DNA of 64,000 bases from Selenobaculum gibii (GCF_030273445.1 NZ_CP120678.1:2581501-2645500), one strand, 5' to 3'. Numbered from the stretch's first letter, positions 45,985 to 54,812 are shown. The notes: generated by a model not told the origin, from the letters alone. Translations and numbers: made by a program.

Positions 45985-46308
45985 TTATTTTTTACGGCAG
46001 CCCTTATTGCAAAAATCTCCTTCACATAATTGATAATCACCGCCTTGAATAATTAGTCGCCTACCATTCACCAATGTATCTGCCAACTTTTTTCTAGCCG
46101 CGCTATAAATTCCTTGAATTGTAGTTCTTGCTACATTCATCCTTTGTGCACAATCTTCTTGGCTTAATCCTTCTAAGTCAATGAGACGTACCGCCTCATA
46201 CTCATCTACGGTCATAACAATATCCATATTCGATGCACTATTTAAAGGTCCAAAACAATCGTTTTGTGGCATCCTACAAACCCGTCTCCATTTACGCGGT
46301 CTTGGCAT
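45985..46308 (-). CDS. DUF134-family DNA-binding protein, first copy
   Basis: The 107-residue protein has the DUF134 form: [50 protein letters not shown] (sigma-70 region 4-like HTH), [11 protein letters not shown], and a Cys tail [10 protein letters not shown]. Cysteines at both ends suggest metal or FeS sensing. The family often neighbours Mrp ATPases and DUF5320 proteins, as here. A near-perfect 54-bp palindrome ends 12 bases before its start. Confidence 0.9.
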   Translation of the reverse strand: MPRPRKWRRVCRMPQNDCFGPLNSASNMDIVMTVDEYEAVRLIDLEGLSQEDCAQRMNVARTTIQGIYSAARKKLADTLVNGRRLIIQGGDYQLCEGDFCNKGCRKK

Positions 46309-46320
46309 TAAGATTCCCCC

Positions 46321-46374
46321 TAGTATAATAAAAGTAAAACCAGAGCGTCCTCTGGTTTTATTTTTATTATACTA
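46321..46374. repeat. 54-bp near-perfect palindrome before the first DUF134 gene
   Basis: Two 25-base arms (46321-46345 and 46350-46374) with one mismatch flank CGTC. The inner core AAAACCAGAG/CTCTGGTTTT with following T's works as a terminator for the DUF5320-like gene, whose stop codon it overlaps. Confidence 0.85.
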
Positions 46375-46530
46375 TTTTTCTTGATGATTAGTAGAGATAT
46401 TAGACATATTTTCTTTCCTACTAAAGCCATGGCAATAGCCTTGTCTAAATTTATCTTTTCCTTGTCCATTGTTCTGCCCTTTTAAACAACAGCCTCTTCC
46501 ATTTGGACCTGTACCATCTCTTCTTGGCAT
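46372..46530 (-). CDS. DUF5320-like small Gly/Arg/Cys protein
   Basis: The 52-residue product starts MPRRDGTGPNGRGCC, the DUF5320 signature, then GQNNGQGKDKFRQGYCHGFS. It was too short for routine calling. ATG 46530 is chosen because AAGGAG lies nine bases upstream; another ATG nine bases earlier abuts that site. DUF5320 proteins accompany FeMo-cofactor-like NifX/DUF134/Mrp genes; their role is unknown. Its promoter region has paired GACATATGTC sites. Confidence 0.8.
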   Translation of the reverse strand: MPRRDGTGPNGRGCCLKGQNNGQGKDKFRQGYCHGFSRKENMSNISTNHQEK

Positions 46531-46547
46531 ATCATTCATCTCCTTAA

Positions 46548-46607
46548 GTTATTGACATATGTCGCTTTCATTTATATAATAACACATTATAGACATATGT
46601 CAATAAC
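46548..46607 (-). promoter_or_regulatory. Promoter with paired GACATATGTC operators
   Basis: GTTATTGACATATGTC (46548-46563) and GACATATGTCAATAAC (46592-46607) form a perfect 16-bp inverted repeat; each arm holds the palindrome GACATATGTC. On the minus strand the distal arm contains TTGACA as a -35, with TATTAT 16 bases downstream. A dimeric regulator binding both sites is likely. Confidence 0.75.
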
Positions 46608-46617
46608 TACTTAAGGC

Positions 46618-47439
46618 CTATTTCTTCTCCGTCTGATTTATTATATTTTTTAACACTTCATTTAATCCAGCATTTACAGGGCTATCTTCGGCAAGACTTT
46701 GCCCCGAATCACCACTTACAACAACATTGGGGTCAATTGGCAAACTGCCTAAAAATTCTATATCAAAGTCTGCTGCCGTTTTCTTCCCACCTTCCGATTG
46801 AAAAATATTATGCAGCGTATGACACGTTGGACAAACAAATCCGCTCATATTTTCTACTAAACCCAAAATAGGTAATTTTACGCGTCTACAAAAGTTAATG
46901 GATTTTCTTACATCTGCCAAAGAAATCTCTTGTGGAGTTGTCACGAGCAGTGCCTTACATTCATCCACCGTTTGTGCAACAGTAAGCGGTTCATCCCCTG
47001 TTCCTGGTGGCGTATCAATAATTAAGTAATCCAGTTCTCCCCATTCAGTATCCGATAAAAATTGTCTTACTACTCCAATTTTAGCGGGGCCACGCCATAT
47101 AATTGGATCATCTGGTTGATTTAATAAACATTGCATAGACAATACTTTTAAATTTTCCGAGTAAGGATAAGGCACCATTCTATCTTCATTAAATTCAATT
47201 ACAGCATCTCTTATCCCTAAAATACCTGCAATACTAGGTCCATGAATATCAACATCAAGCAAGCCAACTTTATAACCCATTTTGCTTAGTCCAATTGCAA
47301 TATTCGCTGAAACCGTACTTTTCCCGACACCGCCTTTACCACTCATCACAGCAATTTTATGCTTTATATTTTTCATCAAATCTTGAATTTTCTTACTTTG
47401 CTCTTCATATTGTTTATTTTGCCCCATTCCACATGCCAT
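46618..47439 (-). CDS. Mrp/NBP35-family P-loop ATPase (FeS carrier)
   Basis: The 273-residue protein has the deviant Walker A KIAVMSGKGGVGKSTVSANIA, GLLDVDIHGPSI, WRGPAKIGVVRQFL, DYLIIDTPPGTGDEPLT and the ENMSGFVCPTCH motif whose CxxC bridges an FeS cluster in the dimer. It carries clusters to apoproteins. The start 47439 (MACGMG) follows AGGAG by nine bases; another in-frame ATG abuts the site. It ends 10 bases before the operator region of the DUF5320-like gene. Confidence 0.93.
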   Translation of the reverse strand: MACGMGQNKQYEEQSKKIQDLMKNIKHKIAVMSGKGGVGKSTVSANIAIGLSKMGYKVGLLDVDIHGPSIAGILGIRDAVIEFNEDRMVPYPYSENLKVLSMQCLLNQPDDPIIWRGPAKIGVVRQFLSDTEWGELDYLIIDTPPGTGDEPLTVAQTVDECKALLVTTPQEISLADVRKSINFCRRVKLPILGLVENMSGFVCPTCHTLHNIFQSEGGKKTAADFDIEFLGSLPIDPNVVVSGDSGQSLAEDSPVNAGLNEVLKNIINQTEKK

Positions 47440-47512
47440 AAAATTCATCTCCTAAATATATTCGTTTCTTATTTGCAATTAGCAATAAGAATCACTAGCT
47501 CCACTATCGTCA

Positions 47513-48463
47513 TTATGAAAAGAACTGTACTTTCAATGAAGTACGTCCACATTTACATACTGAGTTTTCCATAACCGCTTTTTTCCCTGTTCTATATCGT
47601 AGAATAGGCATAGCTTCATGACTTAATGTCGTAACGACAAGCTCCCCACTTTCACCGTACGGCAATGCCATCCCATCTTGATTTATCACCTCAACATAAA
47701 AATAATCATCATGAATATGTATCCCCTCTTGATAAACACATTCATTGCCAATAAACAAGCCTAGCTTTTCCGCTACATTATACAAACGATATACAGGGAT
47801 ATTAAACTGCTTTTCTAAATCGCTTTTTTCTTGATCATTACAATGGGAAGCATTGCATAAAATACTCTGCAAAAAACACTTTTGACGATTTTCATTTAAA
47901 TATGCACCAAATTTTTTACTTCTTTCACTCGATGTGTAAAGCGTTGTGACCCCGAAATCACGCAGCACAGCCATCATATTAACCAAATCTTTATCATGAT
48001 TTATCAATACTGTAATCCCAATACGTTCAGCTGCCTGATGCATAAGATTCAGTTCATCCAATCCAATGCCGTGAGAATCTATCAAGAGCGTGGAACACAT
48101 GGTGATATCACAGGCTACTAAGCTGCGACAAATCATTTCAATTCTTCGCATTCTATCATTGAGCGTAAAACCTGCAGCAATTTTTTCTTCTAGCGAATAG
48201 TCAAAAAAGGCAACACCGCTCACAGGCATTGTAAGCAGACCAAAAGGATAACAATGCTTGATATCTTCATCTGTCGTAAACGGCATTTTTTCTAAATTGT
48301 CAAAAACAGCTTTAGCTTCCACATCGATTTTTAGCTTATCCATTTTTTCACGATAAAACTCACTCTTTTCATACACTCGTTGAAAAAGGGTTCGCAATTT
48401 TTCTTCTTGCAAACGTTTTTTCTGTTCTTGATTCATTGCTTCAGTTGCAATATCTAATATCAA
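47513..48463 (-). CDS. PaaK-like (phenylacetate-CoA ligase family) protein, truncated and degenerate
   Basis: The 316-residue protein aligns in outline with phenylacetate-CoA ligases: RVYEKSEFYREKMDK at the start, DLEKMPFTTDEDIKHCYPFGLL, GVTTLYTSS, then PYGESGELVVTTLSHEAMPILRYRTG and CKCGRTS. The ATP loop expected near 85 (SSGTTG) is replaced by PVSGVAFFDYS, and the C-terminal AMP-forming subdomain is absent (family members run to about 430). It is probably not an active ligase. It lies between the second DUF134 gene and mrp on the same strand. Confidence 0.75.
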   Translation of the reverse strand: MILDIATEAMNQEQKKRLQEEKLRTLFQRVYEKSEFYREKMDKLKIDVEAKAVFDNLEKMPFTTDEDIKHCYPFGLLTMPVSGVAFFDYSLEEKIAAGFTLNDRMRRIEMICRSLVACDITMCSTLLIDSHGIGLDELNLMHQAAERIGITVLINHDKDLVNMMAVLRDFGVTTLYTSSERSKKFGAYLNENRQKCFLQSILCNASHCNDQEKSDLEKQFNIPVYRLYNVAEKLGLFIGNECVYQEGIHIHDDYFYVEVINQDGMALPYGESGELVVTTLSHEAMPILRYRTGKKAVMENSVCKCGRTSLKVQFFS

Positions 48464-48506
48464 ATCTATCGCTCCTATTTTATTTATATTATTATGTAAA
48501 ATTCAG

Positions 48507-48920
48507 CTATTCGCAAATTACTTCGCCCTCGCAATGTGGACACTTTTTCATGTGCTGGCAAACCTCTTTTTTTATCACTATCTCCCAAGTATATCCACAC
48601 TTATTACAATATAGTCGCTTTCCCATCTCAGCTATTTGGAAATTCCCGCCCTCAATCCGAATCGCCGCCCCCTGCCATAATGCTAAGGCAATAATCTGGC
48701 GTGCTTTATTCAAAATTCTATTAAAGGTAGGTCTTGATACATTCATTTTTTCCGCAGCCGTCGCTTGATCTAGTAATTCTATATCAATCAAGCGAATCGA
48801 TTCCATTTGCTCAATCGTCAACGACAATTCTTTTATCTCATTTAGCGGAATACCAGCTGGTTTATAGTAGATAACCTTCGGAATCTTTTCTACCATTCGC
48901 TCCTTTTGCGGTCTTGCCAC
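48507..48920 (-). CDS. DUF134-family DNA-binding protein with zinc ribbon, second copy
   Basis: The 137-residue protein starts from GTG 48920 six bases after GGGAGGG. The DUF134 core (LTIEQMESIRLIDIELLDQATAAEKMNVSRPTFNRIL) is followed by GGNFQIAEMGKRLYCNKCGYTWE and CPHCEGEVIC, a zinc ribbon absent from the first copy. A perfect 56-bp palindrome ends 12 bases before the start. It heads the DUF134-PaaK-like-mrp run. Confidence 0.88.
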   Translation of the reverse strand: MARPQKERMVEKIPKVIYYKPAGIPLNEIKELSLTIEQMESIRLIDIELLDQATAAEKMNVSRPTFNRILNKARQIIALALWQGAAIRIEGGNFQIAEMGKRLYCNKCGYTWEIVIKKEVCQHMKKCPHCEGEVICE

Positions 48921-48932
48921 ATAAGCCCTCCC

Positions 48933-48988
48933 TTATAGATGTAATATTAGTTATGAAATATATTTCATAACTAATATTACATCTATAA
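48933..48988. repeat. 56-bp perfect palindrome before the second DUF134 gene
   Basis: 28-base arms (48933-48960 and 48961-48988) are exact complements with no spacer; the centre is TTATGAAATA-TATTTCATAA. No T-run follows and the upstream gene has its own terminator, so it is more likely an operator or mRNA leader structure than a terminator. Confidence 0.92.
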
Positions 48989-49012
48989 ATTATTTTTGGC
49001 AAGAAAAATAAA

Positions 49013-49054
49013 AAGCATGATTGCTTCCCTATATTTATAGAAGCAATCATGCTT
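49013..49054 (-). terminator. Terminator after the CBS-ACT gene
   Basis: AAGCATGATTGCTTC pairs with GAAGCAATCATGCTT; TTTTATTTTTC follows on the minus strand. Confidence 0.92.
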
Positions 49055-49067
49055 AACTCTATCACGA

Positions 49068-49715
49068 TTAAGAAATTTTTGCGAGATGAATAAGCTCATA
49101 GCCCTTTTCTGCAAGCTTTGCTTTAATCTCATCTACATTATCAATATCAGCACGTACAACCAATTCAAATTTTCCTTTTTTCCCAGTCTGTGTACTTACT
49201 AAACTCGTAATGTTAATCCCCATATTGGCAAATACCGCTGAAACGTTTTGTACAACACCAACTTTATCATCACCTTGAATCGTTAGTCTTGTGTTTGCCT
49301 TTGTAAGCCCCATAATATCAACAACTGCTTTGAATACATCGGTTTCTGTAATAATGCCAACAATAGCACCCGTACTGCTAATTACCGGCATTCCACCAAT
49401 TTTATTATTACACATCATAAGAGCTGCTTCTTCAATTGGCGCATTTGCTTGAATCGTATATACCTTTTTACTCATGATTTCTTTCACTTTAATCTTCGCC
49501 AACAACGAGTTTACCTCATATTTTGACAAAGTAGTCGCTGGGGATGGTGCGACCTGCATAATATCGCGATCACTAATAAAACCAACAACATTGCCGTCTT
49601 TGACCACAGGCAAGCGGCGAAAACGATTCTTATTCATAATCAATGCAGCTTCATCCACCATAAGATCAGGAGAAACCGTAACAGGGTTTTTTGTCATAAT
49701 ATCGCTTACAAACAC
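49068..49715 (-). CDS. CBS-domain pair with C-terminal ACT domain (AcuB-like)
   Basis: The 215-residue protein has two CBS motifs ([62 protein letters not shown]) and an ACT domain ([32 protein letters not shown]). The CBS pair probably binds an adenine nucleotide and the ACT domain an amino acid. It lies next to the branched-chain amino acid transporter on the same strand, 100 bases beyond livF, which suggests a link to amino-acid sensing. Confidence 0.88.
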   Translation of the reverse strand: MFVSDIMTKNPVTVSPDLMVDEAALIMNKNRFRRLPVVKDGNVVGFISDRDIMQVAPSPATTLSKYEVNSLLAKIKVKEIMSKKVYTIQANAPIEEAALMMCNNKIGGMPVISSTGAIVGIITETDVFKAVVDIMGLTKANTRLTIQGDDKVGVVQNVSAVFANMGINITSLVSTQTGKKGKFELVVRADIDNVDEIKAKLAEKGYELIHLAKIS

Positions 49716-49815
49716 AATAAAACACTCCTCTCACTCGCACATTCTTATACTTTAATTATATACCTGAAACCTTTTTTTGCCTAATAAATTTTAGTAAAAA
49801 TAAGCTTTGATTCCA

Positions 49816-50520
49816 TTAACCCCCAAGGTATGCTTTGCGTACGTCTTCACTTGCCGCCAATTCTTTTGCATCACCAGATAACGTAATTCTGCCCGTTTCT
49901 AAAACATAAGCTTTATTGGCGATAGAAAGTGCCATATTTGCATTCTGCTCAACGAGAAGTACTGTCGTTCCTGTACGGTTAATTTCTTGTACGATTGTAA
50001 AAATTTCTTTTACGAGTAAAGGTGCAAGCCCCATAGATGGCTCATCTAAAAGGAGCAAACGAGGGCGGCTCATTAACGCTCTACCCATAGCAAGCATTTG
50101 TTGTTCACCGCCACTCAATGTACCAGCCAATTGTGATTTACGTTCTAAAAGACGTGGAAAACGTTCAAATACAGAATTCATATCTTCTGCAATACCTGAC
50201 TTATCACTTCTGATATATGCACCTAATTCTAGGTTCTCCATTACTGTCATGTTCGCAAATACACGACGACCTTCTGGAACTTGAGATATCCCCGTTTTTA
50301 CGATAGCTTGCGCTGGTATCCCTGCAATATCTTTACCTTCAAAAGTAATCTTGCCTGTTTTCGGTTTTAATAATCCTGAAATCGTACGAAGTGTTGTACT
50401 CTTTCCTGCACCATTCGCCCCGATTAAAGTGACAATCTCACCTTCATTTACTTCAATGCTGATATCTTTAATCGCATGAATCGCGCCATAAAATACATTA
50501 ATATTTTCTATCTTTAGCAT
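49816..50520 (-). CDS. livF: Branched-chain amino acid ABC transporter ATPase LivF
   Basis: The 234-residue ATPase has Walker A LIGANGAGKSTTLRTI, signature TLSGGEQQMLAMGRALM, Walker B LLLLDEPSMGLAPLLV and the switch His region LLVEQNANMALSIA, all typical of LivF. Last gene of livHMGF; its start overlaps the livG stop. Confidence 0.95.
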   Translation of the reverse strand: MLKIENINVFYGAIHAIKDISIEVNEGEIVTLIGANGAGKSTTLRTISGLLKPKTGKITFEGKDIAGIPAQAIVKTGISQVPEGRRVFANMTVMENLELGAYIRSDKSGIAEDMNSVFERFPRLLERKSQLAGTLSGGEQQMLAMGRALMSRPRLLLLDEPSMGLAPLLVKEIFTIVQEINRTGTTVLLVEQNANMALSIANKAYVLETGRITLSGDAKELAASEDVRKAYLGG

Positions 50521-51290
50521 TAGGACACAACCTCCTCACCAAGGTAAGCCTCAATAACCTTAGGGTTATTTTTAATTTCGTCAGGAGTGCCATGTGCGAT
50601 AATGCTACCATATTCAAGCACATAAATACGTTCACATACACCCATAACAAGACTCATATCATGTTCAATCAATAAAATAGTTAAACCAAATTCATCTCGA
50701 ATCCAATGAATCATTTCCATTAATTGCTGTGTTTCCTGTGGGTTCATCCCAGCGGCAGGCTCGTCTAAAAGTAACAATTTAGGTTTAGCTGCAAGAGCTC
50801 TAGCAATTTCTAAACGGCGTTGTTCACCATATGGCAAGTTTTTTGCAATTTCATCCTTTTTATGTTCCAATTTAAAGATTTTTAAAAATTCAATTGCTTT
50901 TTCTTCAATTTCTTGTTCTTCTTTAAAGTATCTACCTACGCGAAATACAGCTTCCGCCACCGAATATTTTACATGAGAATGATAAGCAATTTTTACATTA
51001 TCAAGTACGCTTAATTCCGAGAACAAGCGAATATTCTGAAAGGTACGAGCTATCCCTTTTTGCGTGATTTGGAATGGTTTAAGACCAATAACACTCTCGC
51101 CATCAAATTCAATTACACCTGTCGTCGGTTGATATACACCAGTCAAAAGGTTAAATGCCGTCGTTTTACCCGCGCCATTTGGGCCAATTAGACCTATCAA
51201 TTCACCTTTTTCAATATGCATTTCAAAGTTAGATACAGCTTTTAGACCGCCAAATACTTTAGACAGTTTTTCTGCTTTTAATAAGTTCAT
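50520..51290 (-). CDS. livG: Branched-chain amino acid ABC transporter ATPase LivG
   Basis: The 256-residue ATPase has LIGPNGAGKTTAFNLLTGVY, the LivG-specific GIARTFQNIRLF, LPYGEQRRLEIARALA, LLLLDEPAAGMNPQET and LLIEHDMSLVMGVCERI. It overlaps livM and livF by one base at either end. Confidence 0.95.
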   Translation of the reverse strand: MNLLKAEKLSKVFGGLKAVSNFEMHIEKGELIGLIGPNGAGKTTAFNLLTGVYQPTTGVIEFDGESVIGLKPFQITQKGIARTFQNIRLFSELSVLDNVKIAYHSHVKYSVAEAVFRVGRYFKEEQEIEEKAIEFLKIFKLEHKKDEIAKNLPYGEQRRLEIARALAAKPKLLLLDEPAAGMNPQETQQLMEMIHWIRDEFGLTILLIEHDMSLVMGVCERIYVLEYGSIIAHGTPDEIKNNPKVIEAYLGEEVVS

Positions 51291-52243
51291 TACTTATTTC
51301 CTCCTTTGAAACGTTTAAATATTCCTATGTTTGTTAATTCTACATTGCCGAATAATCCTTGAGGACGATAAATCATTAAGAGAATTAACACTAATGAATA
51401 CACAATCATACGCCATTCTGGCCAACTTGCAAGTGCCGCAGAAACGAAAGTTAAAATAACCGCACCAGCAACAGAACCTGTAATAGAACCAAGCCCCCCC
51501 ATAACTACCATTGTTAAATAGTTAAAGGACATCATGAATGTAAATGATGCAGGATGGGCAATATAAAAGTAATGCGCAAATAATGCTCCAGCAACTCCCG
51601 CAAAAGCAGCGCCAATCGTAAATGCCAATACTTTATACTTCGTCGTATCAATTCCCATAGCTTCCGCTGCTATTTCATTTTCACGAATAGAAATACATGC
51701 TCTACCATGTGAGGAATTGACTAAATTCTTAATAAAAAACAACGTAAATAAACAAACGAAGAACGCCCAAGCGAAGTTGGTATAGCGTGGGATTCCCATG
51801 AATCCAGATGCACCGCCAACATAAGGAATGTTTAGAATCGTAATACGGATAATTTCACCTAATCCAAGCGTAGCAATCGCTAAGTAGTCACCATTTAAGC
51901 GAAGCGTTGGCAACCCGATGAGTAAACCAAGTAATCCCGATGCCAGTGCACCAACAACAATTGCTAAAAGAAATGGCAATTGAAATTTCACCGTAATAAT
52001 CGCACTTACATAAGCACCAACTGCCATAAAACCCGCATGTCCAAGTGAAAACTGCCCTGTATATCCATTAATAAGATTAAGGCTAGCCGCCATAATAATA
52101 TTAATTGCAATTAATATTAAGTTAAGCTCCCAAAACGAACCAATAAAATTTGCTTGAAGTAAACCTTCGACAATCGCGTAAACAAGTACGCAAAGACCAA
52201 TAATTTTCAAATCTTTCTTTGTTACTGCCTTCATCTGTGCCAC
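51290..52243 (-). CDS. livM: Branched-chain amino acid ABC permease LivM
   Basis: The 317-residue permease has about ten helices and the LivM signatures NLINGYTGQFSLGHAGFMAVGAY, LPTLRLNGDYLAIATLGLGEIIR and GRACISIRENEIAAEAMGID, the coupling loop to the ATPases. It follows livH with no gap. Confidence 0.95.
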   Translation of the reverse strand: MAQMKAVTKKDLKIIGLCVLVYAIVEGLLQANFIGSFWELNLILIAINIIMAASLNLINGYTGQFSLGHAGFMAVGAYVSAIITVKFQLPFLLAIVVGALASGLLGLLIGLPTLRLNGDYLAIATLGLGEIIRITILNIPYVGGASGFMGIPRYTNFAWAFFVCLFTLFFIKNLVNSSHGRACISIRENEIAAEAMGIDTTKYKVLAFTIGAAFAGVAGALFAHYFYIAHPASFTFMMSFNYLTMVVMGGLGSITGSVAGAVILTFVSAALASWPEWRMIVYSLVLILLMIYRPQGLFGNVELTNIGIFKRFKGGNK

Positions 52244-53140
52244 CTACACTTTCTCACGCGTGTTTTTGCCAAATAATCCTGAAGGCTTAAATAACAGGAT
52301 AATAATTAAGATGGCAAACGCCGCTGCATCACGAAATGTGGAAGAAATAAACCCACTTACTAAGGCTTCAATAACACCAAGTATTACACCGCCTGCCATA
52401 GCTCCTGGTATAATTCCGATACCGCCAAGAACTGCCGCAACAAAGGCTTTAAGACCAGGCATGATGCCCATTAATGGATCGATAGAGTTATAATATACGC
52501 CTACTAAAACACCAGCGGCAGCAGCTAACGCTGAGCCAATACCAAATGTAGCAGAAATAATTCTGTCAACATCGATACCCATTAAACGAGCCGCATCAGT
52601 ATCAAACGATACTGCACGCATAGCTTTACCAATTTTCGTTTTTTGAACTACATAAGTCAATACAACCATTAAAATAACAGAAACAAGCATGATCACTAAT
52701 TGCTGGCTGTTGATAACGAACGGGCCAAAGTGATATGTAACTGCCTCAAATACTGCTGGGAAAGTACGTGGCTGTGGGGTAAATAATAACATACTACCAT
52801 ATTCTAATAGTAGTGATACACCAATGGCAGTAATTAAAACTGCAATTTTTGGCGCATGACGAAGTGGACGATACGCCAATCTTTCAATAATCATACCAAT
52901 AATGCCCGAGACGACCATTGCAACTAAAAGCGCTGGGATGAATGGCAGCTTAAACATTGCCGTAGCAAAAAAACCTGCATATGCACCGATCATATAAATA
53001 TCACCATGGGCAAAGTTAATTAATTTGATAATTCCATAAACCATCGTATAGCCAAGCGCAATTAAAGCATAAATACTCCCTAGGGAAATACCATTAATTA
53101 ACTGTTGAATCAATTGTTCCATAAAGGATGACATTTCCAT
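52244..53140 (-). CDS. livH: Branched-chain amino acid ABC permease LivH
   Basis: The 298-residue permease has the LivH pattern GISLGSIYALIALGYTMVYGIIKLINFAHGDIYMIGAY and MRAVSFDTDAARLMGIDVDRII. GGAGG lies 7-8 bases before the ATG. It is the first gene after the 215-base leader with a consensus promoter and an internal terminator (53216-53389), so livHMGF can be regulated separately from the binding proteins upstream. Confidence 0.95.
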   Translation of the reverse strand: MEMSSFMEQLIQQLINGISLGSIYALIALGYTMVYGIIKLINFAHGDIYMIGAYAGFFATAMFKLPFIPALLVAMVVSGIIGMIIERLAYRPLRHAPKIAVLITAIGVSLLLEYGSMLLFTPQPRTFPAVFEAVTYHFGPFVINSQQLVIMLVSVILMVVLTYVVQKTKIGKAMRAVSFDTDAARLMGIDVDRIISATFGIGSALAAAAGVLVGVYYNSIDPLMGIMPGLKAFVAAVLGGIGIIPGAMAGGVILGVIEALVSGFISSTFRDAAAFAILIIILLFKPSGLFGKNTREKV

Positions 53141-53215
53141 ACAATTTCCTCCATTTTAAAAATCCTCACGCGAAAAACTGTGATTTAGACTTAATGAAAA
53201 CACCATAAAATCAAG

Positions 53216-53389
53216 AAAAGACCTTTAGCCACCGACATATCGGCTAAAAGGTCTCTAGATACCTTTTTCTACTGCTTTCATCTAGGTAAACTCCAGCTTG
53301 AGTCTTTGAAATATTTACATTATGACTTTTAATCTGACAAGTTTTTCTTTGCTGTTATCTATTATAGTAGCACAATTATAACGTGTCAA
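53216..53389 (-). ncRNA. Structured leader RNA upstream of livHMGF, with terminator
   Basis: A perfect promoter (TTGACA 53384-53389, 17-base spacer, TATAAT 53361-53366) would start an RNA near 53354. Within 140 bases it reaches GACCTTTTAGCC/GGCTAAAGGTC (53220-53253) followed by TTTTCTT, an intrinsic terminator. Before it lie CTAGAT and ATCTAG, and TACC and GGTA, in an order that allows alternative or pseudoknotted pairing. A short frame MKAVEKGI with an upstream GGAG lies at 53287-53261. It may be a riboswitch, an attenuator or a short sRNA; no known class was recognised. The rest of 53141-53560 holds no gene. Confidence 0.6.
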
Positions 53390-53510
53390 TAACACATTTT
53401 TGAATATTTTCTTTCTCTAAGATACAAATGTAATTTTTATCTTACATCTCATTTTTATATTTTTATGAAAGTACTCTAGTCAAGGACATTTTTATGTATT
53501 TTGTACATAT

Positions 53511-53554
53511 AAAAAATACACAGCAATGTACTCTGTATCATCGCTGTGTATTTT
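53511..53554 (-). terminator. Terminator after the first-listed binding-protein gene
   Basis: AAAATACACAGC pairs with GCTGTGTATTTT; TTTTATATG follows on the minus strand. Confidence 0.88.
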
Positions 53555-53560
53555 ATTCTC

Positions 53561-54736
53561 TTAAGGATTTACTTTTTCTTTAAATGTTTGTTTTCCATCT
53601 TTAAATTCAATAACTACAGCACTCTTTACTGCATCATGCGTTTCATTTAATGTAATTATTCCAGAAACCGCTTGATATTCTTTTGTTTTTGCCAATTCAT
53701 CTTTAATTTTTACGGTATCTTCACTACCAACACGTTTAATCGCTTCAATAATCATCATCGTTGCATCATAAGATAATGCAGCAAAGGAATCTGGAACTTG
53801 TCCATATTCAGCTTTATAAGAATCAACAAAAGTTCTAATTGCTGGGCTGTTATCCTCTGGAGAGTAATGACTTGCAAAGTATGTATTATTTAGCGCCCCA
53901 TTTCCTGCAATTTCAGGTAACTTTGCACTATCCCAGCCATCACCACCAAGAACGGCACAATTAATACCAAGTTCACGCGCTTGTTTAATAATCATCCCAA
54001 CTTCCTGATAATATCCAGGTACAAATAAAATATCCGGATTTGCAGCTTTAATTTTTGTTAAAGTTGCCTTAAAGTCTGTATCTTTTGCGAGATATGCTTC
54101 TTTAGAAACAATTTTACCGCCATTTTTTATAAAAGTTTCTTCGAAAAATTGTCCTAACCCTTTTGCATAATCACTAGAGTTATCAATATATAATGCAGCG
54201 TTTTTACCATTTAGAGATTTAGCCGCAAAATTTGCCATTACAGAACCTTGGAACGGATCAATAAACGCCGCTCTAAATAAATAGTCACGAGTCTTACCCG
54301 TTTCAGGATCCACTGTTACTTTTGGATTGGATGCAGTAGGGCTGATTGCCAATACTTTACCGTCCATATTTACTTGTGCACCTGCAATTACACTAGAAGA
54401 TGCAATTGGAGCAATTACAGCCAATACTCTATCTTGTGTAATTAATTTTTGCATTGCATTTGCTGCCTCTGCCGCTTCTGATTTATTATCCGCTACAACT
54501 AAACTAATTTGTTTGCCAAGCACGCCACCTTTTGCATTGACTTCTTTAATTGCCAATTTGGCGCCATTTGTTGCCGACTGACCAAACGTAGCATTCGTTC
54601 CTGTCATTTCTAAGTTCGCACCAATCTTAATTGTATCGCTGTTTGATGCCCCACCGCCACAACCTGCAACTGCCAAAGCAAGTACACTTGCTGTTAAAGC
54701 TGCACAAACTGCTTTTTTCACTTTTCCAAAAAACAT
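53561..54736 (-). CDS. Branched-chain amino acid ABC substrate-binding lipoprotein, copy 1
   Basis: The 391-residue LivJ/LivK-type protein has a lipoprotein signal (ALTASVLALAVAGCGGG), then IKIGANLEMTGTNATFGQSATNGAKLAIKEVNAKGGVLGK, and periplasmic-binding type I fold repeats to YDATMMIIEAIKRVGS. It delivers Leu/Ile/Val or related amino acids to LivHM. It has its own promoter (54813-54841) and a terminator at 53511-53554, so it is not in one transcript with livH. It is a paralogue of 55020-56201. Confidence 0.93.
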   Translation of the reverse strand: MFFGKVKKAVCAALTASVLALAVAGCGGGASNSDTIKIGANLEMTGTNATFGQSATNGAKLAIKEVNAKGGVLGKQISLVVADNKSEAAEAANAMQKLITQDRVLAVIAPIASSSVIAGAQVNMDGKVLAISPTASNPKVTVDPETGKTRDYLFRAAFIDPFQGSVMANFAAKSLNGKNAALYIDNSSDYAKGLGQFFEETFIKNGGKIVSKEAYLAKDTDFKATLTKIKAANPDILFVPGYYQEVGMIIKQARELGINCAVLGGDGWDSAKLPEIAGNGALNNTYFASHYSPEDNSPAIRTFVDSYKAEYGQVPDSFAALSYDATMMIIEAIKRVGSEDTVKIKDELAKTKEYQAVSGIITLNETHDAVKSAVVIEFKDGKQTFKEKVNP

Positions 54737-54812
54737 GAAACTCCTCCTCTTTGTCGCCTACAAAATACGCCTAGCCTGTACAAATGTATCGTGTGGCGTT
54801 TCAATTGTTTTA

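Noticed and set aside
53216-53389. T-box leader for livHMGF
   Set aside because: The conserved antiterminator box (AGGGTGG followed by CCGCG) is absent and the leader is too short.
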